From the NCBI GenBank assembly GCA_900753305.1, contig CAADYR010000035.1, positions 1-64,000 on the forward strand: DNA of 64,000 bases, given 5' to 3'. The stretch comes from Lachnospiraceae bacterium (GTDB lineage Bacteria > Bacillota > Clostridia > Lachnospirales > Lachnospiraceae). Made by a program: the position numbers and the translations under genes. The notes below the pieces were generated by a model. The model ran no database searches. It saw only the letters and a program-made list of their open reading frames with translations, and had not been told where the DNA came from. Shown one piece after another: positions 54,875 through 63,517 of this stretch (positions within the stretch are counted from its first letter, which is position 1; every line of letters begins with the position of its first letter).

Positions 54875-54936
54875 AAAACAGCCCAGAAATTTGTCCGCCT
54901 GCGTCGAATAGGCATGAAATTTTTGGACTGCTTTTT
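54875..54936 (-). terminator. Terminator of the chemoreceptor gene
   Basis: A long imperfect hairpin pairs AAAGCAGTCC with GGGCTGTTTT, AAATTT with AAATTT, and an inner GCCT with AGGC. On the minus strand it ends in TTTTGTTG. It starts 16 nt after the gene's stop. Confidence 0.7.
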
Positions 54937-54951
54937 CATTTTTATTATCTG

Positions 54952-56385
54952 TTAATCTGCGTAATTCTTCAAATCCTGTGCAAGCATATAAGTTGCATCG
55001 ATGACCTCTTTCGCCTTCTTCATTTCAGTCACGGCTCCTTCTGCCATCTGCTGGCCTTCCGTAGATGCTGCCGCAATCTCCTCACTTGTTGCCGACAAAT
55101 TGGATATATTTTCAGAAATTGTACCTGTACTGCCTGTAATTGCCTTTATTATGCTTTCTATGGATTTGATAACCTGTAACAGCTCTTTCATTTCATTATC
55201 AATTGTTTCAAACTTGTTCTTGGTTACATCGATCATTTCTGTCTGTTCTTTGATGGATTTAGAGGAATGTTCCATACTTTCTACCGCTTTTTGTGCATCC
55301 TCATTCAAATCCTTGATAATATCTGTAATCTTGTTGGTAGCATCCTTAGTCTGCTCAGAAAGTTGTCTGATCTCTTCTGCAACCACTGCAAAACCTTTTC
55401 CTGCTTCTCCGGCTCTTGCAGCCTCTATCGACGCATTCAATGCCAGCAGATTAGTCTGGCTGGATATGCTCAGGATTGTTGCTACGATTCCTTTAACTTC
55501 CTCAGCCCGGTCATTTACCTGTCTGGTAGATTCAGCAGCCAGATTGCTGGCATTTTCTACTTCATCAGCCTGTTCCTTTAATCCAGCTACCAGTTTGGCG
55601 CCTTCTGCCACATTATCCATCGTAATGTTGGATTTTTCCATCATATGTATTGTCTGGTTCTCAGCAACATCTGTATTTTTCTGTATCTCACTGCACATAA
55701 GAGCCTGCTGCTGTATCGCCTCTGCCGTACTTCCTGTGCTCTGCGCAATATTGCTCATAGATTCGCTGTTACTGTTAATGACATCTGAAAGGGTATCCAG
55801 CCTGTCTTTTACATCATCAAAATGTTTTACCAGATTGTCTGCGACCAGTATCATCTTCTCTGAAGCTTCCTTCTGTGCCTGCAGATTTTCTTCATTAAAC
55901 TGTGTCAGAAGAACAGAAACGTTATAGACCACCATCATCATGATCGCAATGATCATAAAATTAAAAAGCATATCTGTAACTTTCGCCCTGTCCACAACTG
56001 CAATAATAATAACATGGATCAGATTGCCAAGGATACAAATACTGCCTCCTATGTAAAGGAAACGTACATTCAGATAAATAATGCTTGCAGTCAACAATGG
56101 TACAGCATAAGCATAAATTATCGGGGAAAAATCAAGCAGTAAAAATATAAAATAGATACCGGCTGCCACTCCCAGCAATAATTCTGAACATCTCTTGGTC
56201 GTTGGATCTTTCATGATCCGCATTGCGATCACTGCACCAATAACAGGCAACACAACCAGAAATACATATCTGATTGAAAATGCCGTTGCAAGTTTAAATA
56301 CGGTTCTAAAGATCATAATGGCAAACTGTACTAAAACGACCGGATAAACCTTTTTGTTGGCTCTCAAATACTGCGACTCTGTCAT
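54952..56385 (-). CDS. Methyl-accepting chemotaxis-type receptor
   Basis: This 477-residue receptor has an N-terminal membrane part of about six helices (about 15-170) and little extracellular sequence. A coiled-coil signalling domain (about 180-475) carries the conserved hairpin tip AARAGEAGKGFAVVAEEIRQ. The ATG at 56385 is selected because GGAGG stands 9 nt upstream. It lies 15 nt after a membrane GGDEF gene, so receptor and cyclase are probably expressed together. No che or flagellar gene is in view, so the receptor may signal to other output or to proteins elsewhere. Confidence 0.9.
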   Translation of the reverse strand: MTESQYLRANKKVYPVVLVQFAIMIFRTVFKLATAFSIRYVFLVVLPVIGAVIAMRIMKDPTTKRCSELLLGVAAGIYFIFLLLDFSPIIYAYAVPLLTASIIYLNVRFLYIGGSICILGNLIHVIIIAVVDRAKVTDMLFNFMIIAIMMMVVYNVSVLLTQFNEENLQAQKEASEKMILVADNLVKHFDDVKDRLDTLSDVINSNSESMSNIAQSTGSTAEAIQQQALMCSEIQKNTDVAENQTIHMMEKSNITMDNVAEGAKLVAGLKEQADEVENASNLAAESTRQVNDRAEEVKGIVATILSISSQTNLLALNASIEAARAGEAGKGFAVVAEEIRQLSEQTKDATNKITDIIKDLNEDAQKAVESMEHSSKSIKEQTEMIDVTKNKFETIDNEMKELLQVIKSIESIIKAITGSTGTISENISNLSATSEEIAAASTEGQQMAEGAVTEMKKAKEVIDATYMLAQDLKNYAD

Positions 56386-56400
56386 ATTCAATTTCCTCCG

Positions 56401-58086
56401 TTATTCTTCTTTTCTTTCACATTTCATGGCTACTTTACGTTCATACATTCTGGCATCTGCTTTTCTGTATATTCCTCTTGCATCAAGGTCCGGTGCTTCC
56501 TTTTTACTGCAAAAACCATAGGCTGCACTCATATTCAGATCAGGATTTCTCCTGTTGCATTCCTGAATTTCCTTTCTATATGCGGCTATCATTTCTTCCA
56601 TACTGATCTGTGATATGTCCTGAAAAATTACTGCGAACTCATCGCCTCCCATTCTTCCGACCGTAGCATACTTTCCAAAAACATCCTGTATACACTTTGC
56701 AAAACTTTTGATCAGTATATCTCCTTTGTCATGTCCTTTACTGTCATTTGTCTTTTTTAAATGATTTAAGTCAAATGCAATAATTCCGTAATTATCAGCA
56801 TTTTCAAGCAAATCCCACTCTTCCTCACATTTTCTTCTATTGGCAACTCCCGTCAGTTCATCTGTATATGCCATTCGCTCCAAAGCATCCCGCTGTGCAT
56901 TTTCATACAGTACCTGACTGATTTCCATACTGAAATCAACCAACTGTGCAAGAACAAATACCAATGCACCAATACACAGATTACTGGTATACCGTCCTGC
57001 CAGTCCTGTTTCCAGATACTTATCAAGATTAAACCTGACAATATCTGTCAAGCCGATAAATATCATAATCCCAATCCCCAATATCAGTGCTTTATTATGT
57101 ACATTATGTCTCTTAAAGTCATATATGGTAGCTGCTACTACCATGGAAAAAGAAAGGATCAGTATAATATGTTCATATTTGAGTACCTTCGGTAAATGCA
57201 CCAGATTCGTAGCCTGCAATACCAAAGATATCACAATGAAAATACTTTGGCACGTCAATGCCAGATAATACAGAGCCTTCAGAATTTTACTTCTCCGTCT
57301 GGTTGCTTCCTCCCAGAAATAGAGCAATACGAAAAGCGGACTCGCATAAAGTGCTATAAATTCCATAAAAACTTTTACACGCAGATTATACGTAAATAAT
57401 GTGATCAAGTCATAATTACATAATGACCAGCATCCTATTCCTATGGAAAATCCTGCCACACAGACCAACTTTGCAAATTTACAGTTGATTTCCAGAAACA
57501 TCATACTTACCGGTAACAGACAGATTCCAAAAACGATCAGGAAAAGATTCACTGCCAGTGGAACTTTTTTCTGTATAACATAATTGCGCATTTCATTCAT
57601 TGAATTACATATCGTTGGTGTTTCCAGGTAGGTAAAAGCATTATCCTCAGTAATCCACAACTGTATTATCAAGGTTTTACCCATATAATCATTTGGCAAA
57701 TTGATATAATGATATCCATATCCCAATAAACGATCCTGTTCATTCAGTTCTTTCCCATAATGGTATATTTCCTCTGAATCCAGTTCTACACTGACCTCAG
57801 AATGAATGGTATATAATCGCAAAACCGGATTATTTATCACACGTTCAGGCATAGTTGCCTGCATTTTGATATAATTTCCCTTATTCTGAGCACTAAAATG
57901 AAATATACCCAGATTAACATCTGAATATATTTCCTGATCCATCTGTATCTCCCAATCCGCAGATAACTGGCAATAATCCTCATCATTATATACAACACTG
58001 CGATTCATCAAATAGATGCTCACTAATAAAATCACCGCAAGTACAATCACACTCACTGCCTGACCTTTTTTTTGTAATTTATCCAT
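56401..58086 (-). CDS. Membrane diguanylate cyclase (7TM-type sensor, GGDEF)
   Basis: This 561-residue protein has an N-terminal helix (13-30), an extracytoplasmic beta-rich domain (about 35-175), about seven helices (about 180-385), then a GGDEF domain (about 400-555). The last has DELTGVANRRKCEEE and an intact RMGGDEFAVIF near 485. The plan is similar to the sensor part of the hybrid kinase at 38678-41686. It should make c-di-GMP in response to an envelope signal. It forms a two-gene unit with the chemoreceptor gene. Confidence 0.88.
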   Translation of the reverse strand: MDKLQKKGQAVSVIVLAVILLVSIYLMNRSVVYNDEDYCQLSADWEIQMDQEIYSDVNLGIFHFSAQNKGNYIKMQATMPERVINNPVLRLYTIHSEVSVELDSEEIYHYGKELNEQDRLLGYGYHYINLPNDYMGKTLIIQLWITEDNAFTYLETPTICNSMNEMRNYVIQKKVPLAVNLFLIVFGICLLPVSMMFLEINCKFAKLVCVAGFSIGIGCWSLCNYDLITLFTYNLRVKVFMEFIALYASPLFVLLYFWEEATRRRSKILKALYYLALTCQSIFIVISLVLQATNLVHLPKVLKYEHIILILSFSMVVAATIYDFKRHNVHNKALILGIGIMIFIGLTDIVRFNLDKYLETGLAGRYTSNLCIGALVFVLAQLVDFSMEISQVLYENAQRDALERMAYTDELTGVANRRKCEEEWDLLENADNYGIIAFDLNHLKKTNDSKGHDKGDILIKSFAKCIQDVFGKYATVGRMGGDEFAVIFQDISQISMEEMIAAYRKEIQECNRRNPDLNMSAAYGFCSKKEAPDLDARGIYRKADARMYERKVAMKCERKEE

Positions 58087-58235
58087 CTCGTCACCTTCAT
58101 GCCCCTTTTCATTATTTTACCCTTAATTGTATATGTAATCAATGTTTTTTTATTAATATGTAAAATAAACAGTTAATAGTTTTCATAACAAATTGACTGT
58201 TTTAATTATTTTTTTCATTTTTTTCTAAAAAGCAG

Positions 58236-58264
58236 TTGACATTTTTCCTAATAATTAGTATAGT
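58236..58264 (+). promoter_or_regulatory. Promoter of the tRNA pair
   Basis: TTGACA (58236-58241), a 17-nt spacer and TATAGT (58259-58264) are followed about 40 nt later by the first tRNA. A small GTTGCGAAAGCAAC hairpin lies in the leader. Confidence 0.8.
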
Positions 58265-58303
58265 AAATGAGTCGGTTGCGAAAGCAACAGTCACACTGAT
58301 TGT

Positions 58304-58376
58304 GGGGTCTTAGCTCAGCTGGGAGAGCATCTGCCTTACAAGCAGAGGGTCACAGGTTCGAGCCCTGTAGGCCCCA
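58304..58376 (+). tRNA. tRNA-Val (TAC)
   Basis: A 73-nt cloverleaf with acceptor stem GGGGTCT/AGGCCCC, anticodon loop CTTACAA and T-loop GGTTCGAGCC. The anticodon TAC reads GTA/GTG valine codons. CCA is not encoded in full. Confidence 0.93.
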
Positions 58377-58405
58377 CTCATTTGCATTAGTGTTTAATTT
58401 AATAT

Positions 58406-58479
58406 GGCGAGATAGCTCAGTTGGCTAGAGCATGCGGTTCATACCCGCAGTGTCGAGGGTTCGAATCCCCCTCTCGCTA
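58406..58479 (+). tRNA. tRNA-Met (CAT)
   Basis: A 74-nt cloverleaf with acceptor stem GGCGAGA/TCTCGCT, anticodon loop TTCATAC and T-arm GGGTTCGAATCCC. The anticodon CAT and the first pair G:U suggest elongator methionine. A tRNA-Ile2 read by lysidine cannot be excluded from sequence alone. Confidence 0.88.
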
Positions 58480-58481
58480 CT

Positions 58482-58516
58482 AAAAAAGAAGTATTGGAAT
58501 CCAATACTTCTTTTTT
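58482..58516 (+). terminator. Terminator of the tRNA operon
   Basis: AAAAAAGAAGTATTGGA and TCCAATACTTCTTTTTT are complementary over 17 bp around a single central A, right after the tRNA-Met. The hairpin runs into TTTTTTAT. Confidence 0.9.
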
Positions 58517-58767
58517 ATGTCAACAAAAATCCTTTTATATCTTTAAATATTATTCCAACAGCATTTGATAATGTCTCTGTCCAATATGTCGTCCTGCTCG
58601 CTGTAAACCGGCTATGCATTCTTTCTGCTTTAACTGCTCTGTTTCCTTCAGACAATTTAGTGCTATCGTTGCAATCTATAGCCTGCCCCAAAACAGAATT
58701 GCCCCGGTTTAACAAATGCATAAGCAGGCACTTGTTAAACCGGGGCAATTCGTCCTTTTGCTGCAAA
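58517..58767. other. Intergenic stretch, possible remnant
   Basis: Between the tRNA terminator and the ABC gene the minus strand has a frame ending KLSEGNRAVKAERMHSRFTA and IIFKDIKGFLL (58515-58680). It may be the end of a decayed gene, but I cannot identify it. The 20-bp inverted repeat at 58696-58751 lies in the same frame, so a real protein is unlikely. Confidence 0.4.
58696..58751. repeat. Perfect 20-bp inverted repeat, probable terminator
   Basis: GAATTGCCCCGGTTTAACAA (58696-58715) and its exact complement (58732-58751) enclose 16 nt. It stands 17 nt after the ABC gene's stop codon. On the minus strand TGTTTTGGG follows, so it may serve as a terminator with a weak U-tract. Confidence 0.75.
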
Positions 58768-60624
58768 CTAAGCCACCACATCCTCAAACTGTGAGTTATA
58801 CAGATTTGCATAGAATCCATTGGCTGCCAGCAGTTCTTCATGATTACCCTGCTCGATAATATCTCCATCCTTCATAACAAGGATCAGGTCTGCATCACGG
58901 ATCGTAGAAAGTCTGTGTGCGATCACGAAGCTCGTTCTTCCCTTCATCAGATTATCCATTGCCTTTTGAATTTCGATCTCTGTTCTGGTATCAACAGAAG
59001 AAGTCGCTTCATCCAGAATCAGGATCTTATTATCTGCAAGTATCGCTCTTGCGATCGTAAGAAGCTGCTTCTGCCCCTGAGATACATTACTTGCATCCTC
59101 GTTAAGCTCCATCTGATAGCCACCTGGCAGCGTCTTGATGAAATGGTCTGCTCTGGCTGCCTTGGCTGCTGCAATGACCTCCTCATCTGTCGCATCCAGT
59201 CTGCCATAACGGATATTCTCCATAATCGTCCCCTTGAACAGCCAGGTATCCTGTAATACCATCCCGAAAGCATCTCTCAGTTCTCTTCTGTTAAAGTCCT
59301 TGATATTATGGTCATTCAGCAAAATCGAACCACTGTTAACGTCATAGAATCTCATCAGCAGCTTGACCATCGTTGTCTTACCTGCACCAGTCGGACCTAC
59401 AATTGCGATCTTCTGTCCCGGCTTGATATGTGCACTGAAGTCTTTGATAATGATCTGACCCGGATTGTATCCAAAGTGCACATGATCGAAGCTGACTTCA
59501 CCAGTAACCGATTTGATATCTGCCGGATGTTCAACAATCTGTTCTTCCTCTTCTTCCTCCAGGAATTCAAAGACACGTTCAGATGCAGCAGACATGGACT
59601 GTACCATATTGATAACCTGTGCGATTTGCTGGATCGGTTGTGTGAAATTCTTAACATACTGGATAAATGCCTGAATGTCACCTATCGTGATCACATTTCG
59701 AATAGCCAGCAGACCACCGGTCAAAGCTACGCAGGCATAACCCAGATTACCGACAAACATCATAATCGGCTGCATCATTCCGGAAAGAAACTGAGACTTC
59801 CAGGCTGAATCATACAACACCTTATTTGTTTTCTCAAACTCTTCTATCGTACTCTGTTCTCTGTTAAAAGCCTTAATAACCAGATGTCCACCATATACCT
59901 CTTCCACCTGTCCATTGATATGTCCCAGATATTCCTGCTGCATAATAAAGAACTTCTGTGACTTCTTCATAACCAGATTGATCAAAGCCATGGAAATAGG
60001 AAGAATAACCAGTGCGATCAGCGTCATAAGCGGTGAGATACTGAGCATCATGATCAGCACACCGATCAGAGTAGCTACGGATGTAATGATCGTAGTAATG
60101 CTCTGATTTAAGCCCTGCCCCAATGTATCTACATCATTCGTGATACGGGATAAAACTTCACCATATGTCCTGCTTTCAAAATATTTCATCGGCATACGGT
60201 TGATCTTCTCCGAGATTTCCTTACGGAGCTGATAACATACCTTCTGTGTAACCCCCGTCATGATCCAGCCCTGAATAAAGCTGAACAATGCACTGCACAG
60301 ATACAGCCCCAGAACAATTAACAGTATCGTTCCGATCCTGCCAAAATCAATACTTCCTGTTCCCTTGATCTTATCCATCAGCCCTTCTGATAAAGCTGTT
60401 GTCGCTTTCCCTAATATCTTAGGTCCGATAACATTAAATACGGTGGAAAATGCCGCACATATGATAACAATGAAAATACCTATTTTATACTTTGCAATAT
60501 ACTGCGCCAGCTTCTTAACTGACTTTTTGAGATCCTTTGGCTTTTCCCCCGGCTGCATACCGCCATGCCCCATAGGTCCCCTCCTACGCTGGGGGCGCTG
60601 TGTACTTGTTTCCTGATTACTCAT
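58768..60624 (-). CDS. ABC exporter subunit (canonical ATPase site)
   Basis: This 618-residue half-transporter has six helices (about 35-330) and an ATPase domain (about 370-605). Walker A is GPTGAGKTTMVKL, the Q-loop is VLQDTWLFKGT, the signature is NVSQGQKQ, and LILDEATSSVD has the catalytic Glu; the His switch is IAHRLS. The N-terminus has a Pro/Gly/Arg-rich segment (RPQRRRGPMGHGG). The start at 60624 overlaps the stop of the partner gene by 8 nt. It pairs with 60617-62938 as a heterodimeric multidrug exporter of LmrCD/YheHI type. Confidence 0.9.
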   Translation of the reverse strand: MSNQETSTQRPQRRRGPMGHGGMQPGEKPKDLKKSVKKLAQYIAKYKIGIFIVIICAAFSTVFNVIGPKILGKATTALSEGLMDKIKGTGSIDFGRIGTILLIVLGLYLCSALFSFIQGWIMTGVTQKVCYQLRKEISEKINRMPMKYFESRTYGEVLSRITNDVDTLGQGLNQSITTIITSVATLIGVLIMMLSISPLMTLIALVILPISMALINLVMKKSQKFFIMQQEYLGHINGQVEEVYGGHLVIKAFNREQSTIEEFEKTNKVLYDSAWKSQFLSGMMQPIMMFVGNLGYACVALTGGLLAIRNVITIGDIQAFIQYVKNFTQPIQQIAQVINMVQSMSAASERVFEFLEEEEEEQIVEHPADIKSVTGEVSFDHVHFGYNPGQIIIKDFSAHIKPGQKIAIVGPTGAGKTTMVKLLMRFYDVNSGSILLNDHNIKDFNRRELRDAFGMVLQDTWLFKGTIMENIRYGRLDATDEEVIAAAKAARADHFIKTLPGGYQMELNEDASNVSQGQKQLLTIARAILADNKILILDEATSSVDTRTEIEIQKAMDNLMKGRTSFVIAHRLSTIRDADLILVMKDGDIIEQGNHEELLAANGFYANLYNSQFEDVVA

Positions 60625-62938
60625 GATCAGCCACCTCACTTTCTTCAAGTCCTAATTCTCTGGCAGATAACTGAGATTTTGCGATCTGCTGATATACTTC
60701 ACATTCCTTTAATAACTGTTCATGTGTACCTTTTCCTACGATTCTGCCATCATCCAGGACCAGAATCTGCTCTGCATGCAGGATCGTGCTGATTCTCTGT
60801 GCCACGATGATAACAGTGCTGTCCTTGACATTATCTGCCAATGCCTTACGAAGTGCCGCATCAGTCTTGAGATCCAGTGCTGAAAAGCTGTCATCAAAGA
60901 TAAATATCCGTGGATTCTTTGCAATGGCTCTGGCAATGGCAAGACGTTGCTTCTGTCCACCGGATACATTCGTACCACCCTGAGAAATCGCAGTTTCATA
61001 TTTATCATCTTTATTTTCAATAAATTCCGTTGCCTGTGCGATCTGTGCCGCCTTGACAATCTCTTCTTCTGTCGCATCCTCTTTGCCAAACCGCAGGTTC
61101 GAAGCAATCGTTCCTGAGAAAAGGACACCCTTTTGCGGTACATAGCCGATCTCTTCACGCAAGTCAGCCATTCTGATATCTCTGATGTCTTTTCCATCTA
61201 AAGTGATCCTGCCAGCTGTCACATCATAAAGTCTCGGAATCAGGTTGACCAGTGTAGATTTACCACAGCCGGTACTTCCGATAATTGCTGTTGTCTTGCC
61301 CGGTTCCGCCACGAAATCAATATCGTGCAAAACATCCTCCTGCGCACCCGGATACCGGAAGCTGACATGCTCGAAACGAACGACTCCGGTATGTTCTATA
61401 ATCTCCTGCGGCTCTTTTACATCCTGAATAGAGGATTCTGTGCGAATAACCTCATCAATACGCTCTGCTGCCACTGCCGCACGAGGAAGCATAATGGACA
61501 TCATTGTCAGCATCAGGAAAGACATGACGATCATCATCGCATAGGTAATAAAGGCTGTCATTGCACCAACCTGCATCGTACCCGCATCGATCCTGTGTGC
61601 ACCAAACCATACAATACCTACCGTCAACACATTCATGATCATCATCATACCAGGCATCATGAAAGTCATGACACGATTGGTAAACAACATCGTCCTGGTG
61701 AGATCCTTATTTGCTTCATCAAATCTCTCTTCTTCCTTCTTCTCACGTCCAAAGGCACGAATAACTGACAGTCCTGTCAGAATTTCTCTGGATACAAGAT
61801 TAATACGATCCACTAATTTCTGCATCAGCTTGAATTTTGGCATGGATACAGACATCAGTACCATAACGTAACCGAGAATAACCAGAATCGCCAGAATAAT
61901 GATCCAGCCCATTCTGGCTCCGGTCTTGATAACTCTGATCACGCCGCCAATTCCAAGAATTGGTGCATATGCTACCATCCTGAGCAGCATGACTGACACC
62001 ATCTGGATCTGCTGGATATCATTCGTGCTTCGTGTGATCAGGGAAGCAGTAGAGAACTTATCCATTTCCGCATTGGAGAAGCCTACAACCTTCTTAAATA
62101 CCTGATCTCTCAAACTCATACCGATACCTGCGCCGACACGGGAAGCGAAGAAACCTACCAGAACCGTCACAACTCCCATCAGAAGCGCCATTCCTACCAT
62201 CTTGAGCCCTGAAGTGACCAGATAAGATTTCTGTATATGATCAATATCTACACCCGCTGTCTTTTCTACAGAAACAGCATATGCAATTCCCATGGATTTC
62301 ACCAGTGAACTGCCCATTGTATCGATGGTATCAGACATCGTATCGCGCATGGACAAAAGCTGTTCTCTGTCCATAGCTCCACTTTGCAGCATTGCTGTAA
62401 AAATGGGATGGACATCTACACAGTTAACGATTATTTTGTTTCCGTCTGTATCTTCCTTCTCCTGTTCGAAAGAAGTCAACTGCACATGCATCATATCGCC
62501 GATCTGCTCTATACTCAGGGTCTTCAGTTGCTCCGGATCAGTTCCCGTCTGCTGTGCCAGCATCTGTTTAAACGTATCTTCTTCCATTGCACGCATCTGA
62601 TAATTCATGATAAGCGGGAGTGTCAGTTCTTCATCTACCTCATCCAGTCTTTTATCCGATGTTTCCTGAAGTTCGTAGTATTCTCCGTTCTCTTCATAAA
62701 TACTGTTCCAGGTATCAATTTCCTCATCTGTCATAATGAACTGCGCCAGTTCATATTCTTCTCTGGTCATTTTGACCGGCACTACATGCTCTACACCGTT
62801 GTTCTGTATTCCAACATCTATAATATTGGATGTATAAGCCGGTAACGACAGATCGCACCATGCCTGAATGAACAGTAAAGCAATAATGATAATGACAGAT
62901 TTCCAATAAGGAAGCATATTTTTAAATATTTTACTCAT
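60617..62938 (-). CDS. ABC exporter subunit with a large insertion after helix 1
   Basis: This 773-residue half-transporter has helix 1 (about 13-30) followed by about 200 residues, acidic and mostly extracellular (about 45-235), before helix 2. Usual exporters have a short loop there. The ATPase domain (about 530-760) has Walker A GSTGCGKSTL, signature NVSGGQKQ and FIFDDSFSALD. The catalytic Glu is Asp, so this is the degenerate subunit of the pair. The start overlaps the MarR gene by 8 nt. The insert may form an external sensor or substrate lid. Confidence 0.88.
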   Translation of the reverse strand: MSKIFKNMLPYWKSVIIIIALLFIQAWCDLSLPAYTSNIIDVGIQNNGVEHVVPVKMTREEYELAQFIMTDEEIDTWNSIYEENGEYYELQETSDKRLDEVDEELTLPLIMNYQMRAMEEDTFKQMLAQQTGTDPEQLKTLSIEQIGDMMHVQLTSFEQEKEDTDGNKIIVNCVDVHPIFTAMLQSGAMDREQLLSMRDTMSDTIDTMGSSLVKSMGIAYAVSVEKTAGVDIDHIQKSYLVTSGLKMVGMALLMGVVTVLVGFFASRVGAGIGMSLRDQVFKKVVGFSNAEMDKFSTASLITRSTNDIQQIQMVSVMLLRMVAYAPILGIGGVIRVIKTGARMGWIIILAILVILGYVMVLMSVSMPKFKLMQKLVDRINLVSREILTGLSVIRAFGREKKEEERFDEANKDLTRTMLFTNRVMTFMMPGMMMIMNVLTVGIVWFGAHRIDAGTMQVGAMTAFITYAMMIVMSFLMLTMMSIMLPRAAVAAERIDEVIRTESSIQDVKEPQEIIEHTGVVRFEHVSFRYPGAQEDVLHDIDFVAEPGKTTAIIGSTGCGKSTLVNLIPRLYDVTAGRITLDGKDIRDIRMADLREEIGYVPQKGVLFSGTIASNLRFGKEDATEEEIVKAAQIAQATEFIENKDDKYETAISQGGTNVSGGQKQRLAIARAIAKNPRIFIFDDSFSALDLKTDAALRKALADNVKDSTVIIVAQRISTILHAEQILVLDDGRIVGKGTHEQLLKECEVYQQIAKSQLSARELGLEESEVADHE

Positions 62939-63389
62939 GCTCTCGTTCCTTCCATTTTCTGGTTTCTATTTCCTTCTCTGCAATATCATAAATGTTATCC
63001 ATATACTGAATGAGCCGCTCCATATCCTGTTCATTCAGTTGTGACATGACTGCCATTCCGTAATCGCGCATGATCTGTTTACACTCTCTGGCTGTTTCCT
63101 CGCCTTTTGCAGTCAGTTCCACATAAGTATTTCTTCTGTCCTTCTGATTTACATTACGCACGATATAGCCTTTTTCTTCCAGCCCGCGCAATGTACGTGA
63201 AATCGCTGATGGCAGTACCTTGGCTTTCGCTGCCAGCTCCGATATGGTGATCTTGCCCTCCCCGCCCTTATCCAGAATGATACTTATTGTTATAAACTCC
63301 TGTTTGGTAATTCCCGGCATCATCGCACCAACGTTCAATTTACGAAATTGATGCATTGACCGGAATAATTCTTCATACATTTTCTCCAT
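62931..63389 (-). CDS. MarR-family regulator of the ABC exporter
   Basis: This 152-residue dimeric winged-helix repressor has ISELAAKAKVLPSAISRTLR as its recognition region and the wing RNVNQKDRRNTYVELT. It is the first gene of an operon with two exporter subunits, with ATGs overlapping the stops. GGAGAC precedes the start. The operon promoter at 63444-63472 has a 9-bp inverted repeat overlapping the -10, so autorepression released by a drug or small ligand is the likely mode. Confidence 0.9.
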   Translation of the reverse strand: MEKMYEELFRSMHQFRKLNVGAMMPGITKQEFITISIILDKGGEGKITISELAAKAKVLPSAISRTLRGLEEKGYIVRNVNQKDRRNTYVELTAKGEETARECKQIMRDYGMAVMSQLNEQDMERLIQYMDNIYDIAEKEIETRKWKEREHE

Positions 63390-63410
63390 ATGTATGTCTC
63401 CTTGTTGTAA

Positions 63411-63447
63411 TTATTTAACATTGTTATATATTGCATGCGTTAAATAA
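63411..63447. promoter_or_regulatory. Candidate MarR operator
   Basis: TTATTTAAC (63411-63419) and GTTAAATAA (63439-63447) are perfect 9-bp arms separated by 19 nt. The right arm overlaps the -10 and the left arm covers the transcribed leader, a typical repressor position. Confidence 0.65.
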
Positions 63448-63472
63448 TAACTCCGTCAGGTATTCCTGTCAA
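63444..63472 (-). promoter_or_regulatory. Promoter of the MarR-ABC operon
   Basis: On the minus strand TTGACA (63472-63467), a 17-nt spacer and TATTAT (63449-63444) form the promoter. Confidence 0.75.
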
Positions 63473-63517
63473 TGCATCTATTGTGTTTTTACATATTGTT
63501 TATTTTTTCTTTATACT

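Noticed and set aside
54895..54912. 0A-box-like sequence CGTCGAA near the Spo0A-type gene
   Set aside because: It has one mismatch and lies in the loop region of a terminator, so it is most likely chance.
55001..55927. 308-codon plus-strand frame
   Set aside because: It is the antisense shadow of the coiled-coil chemoreceptor; it is rich in Ser/Ala/Leu as expected from the complement of helical heptads.
58515..58868. 117-codon minus-strand frame as a gene
   Set aside because: It overlaps the ABC gene and includes a perfect inverted repeat; at most the left half is a remnant of another protein.
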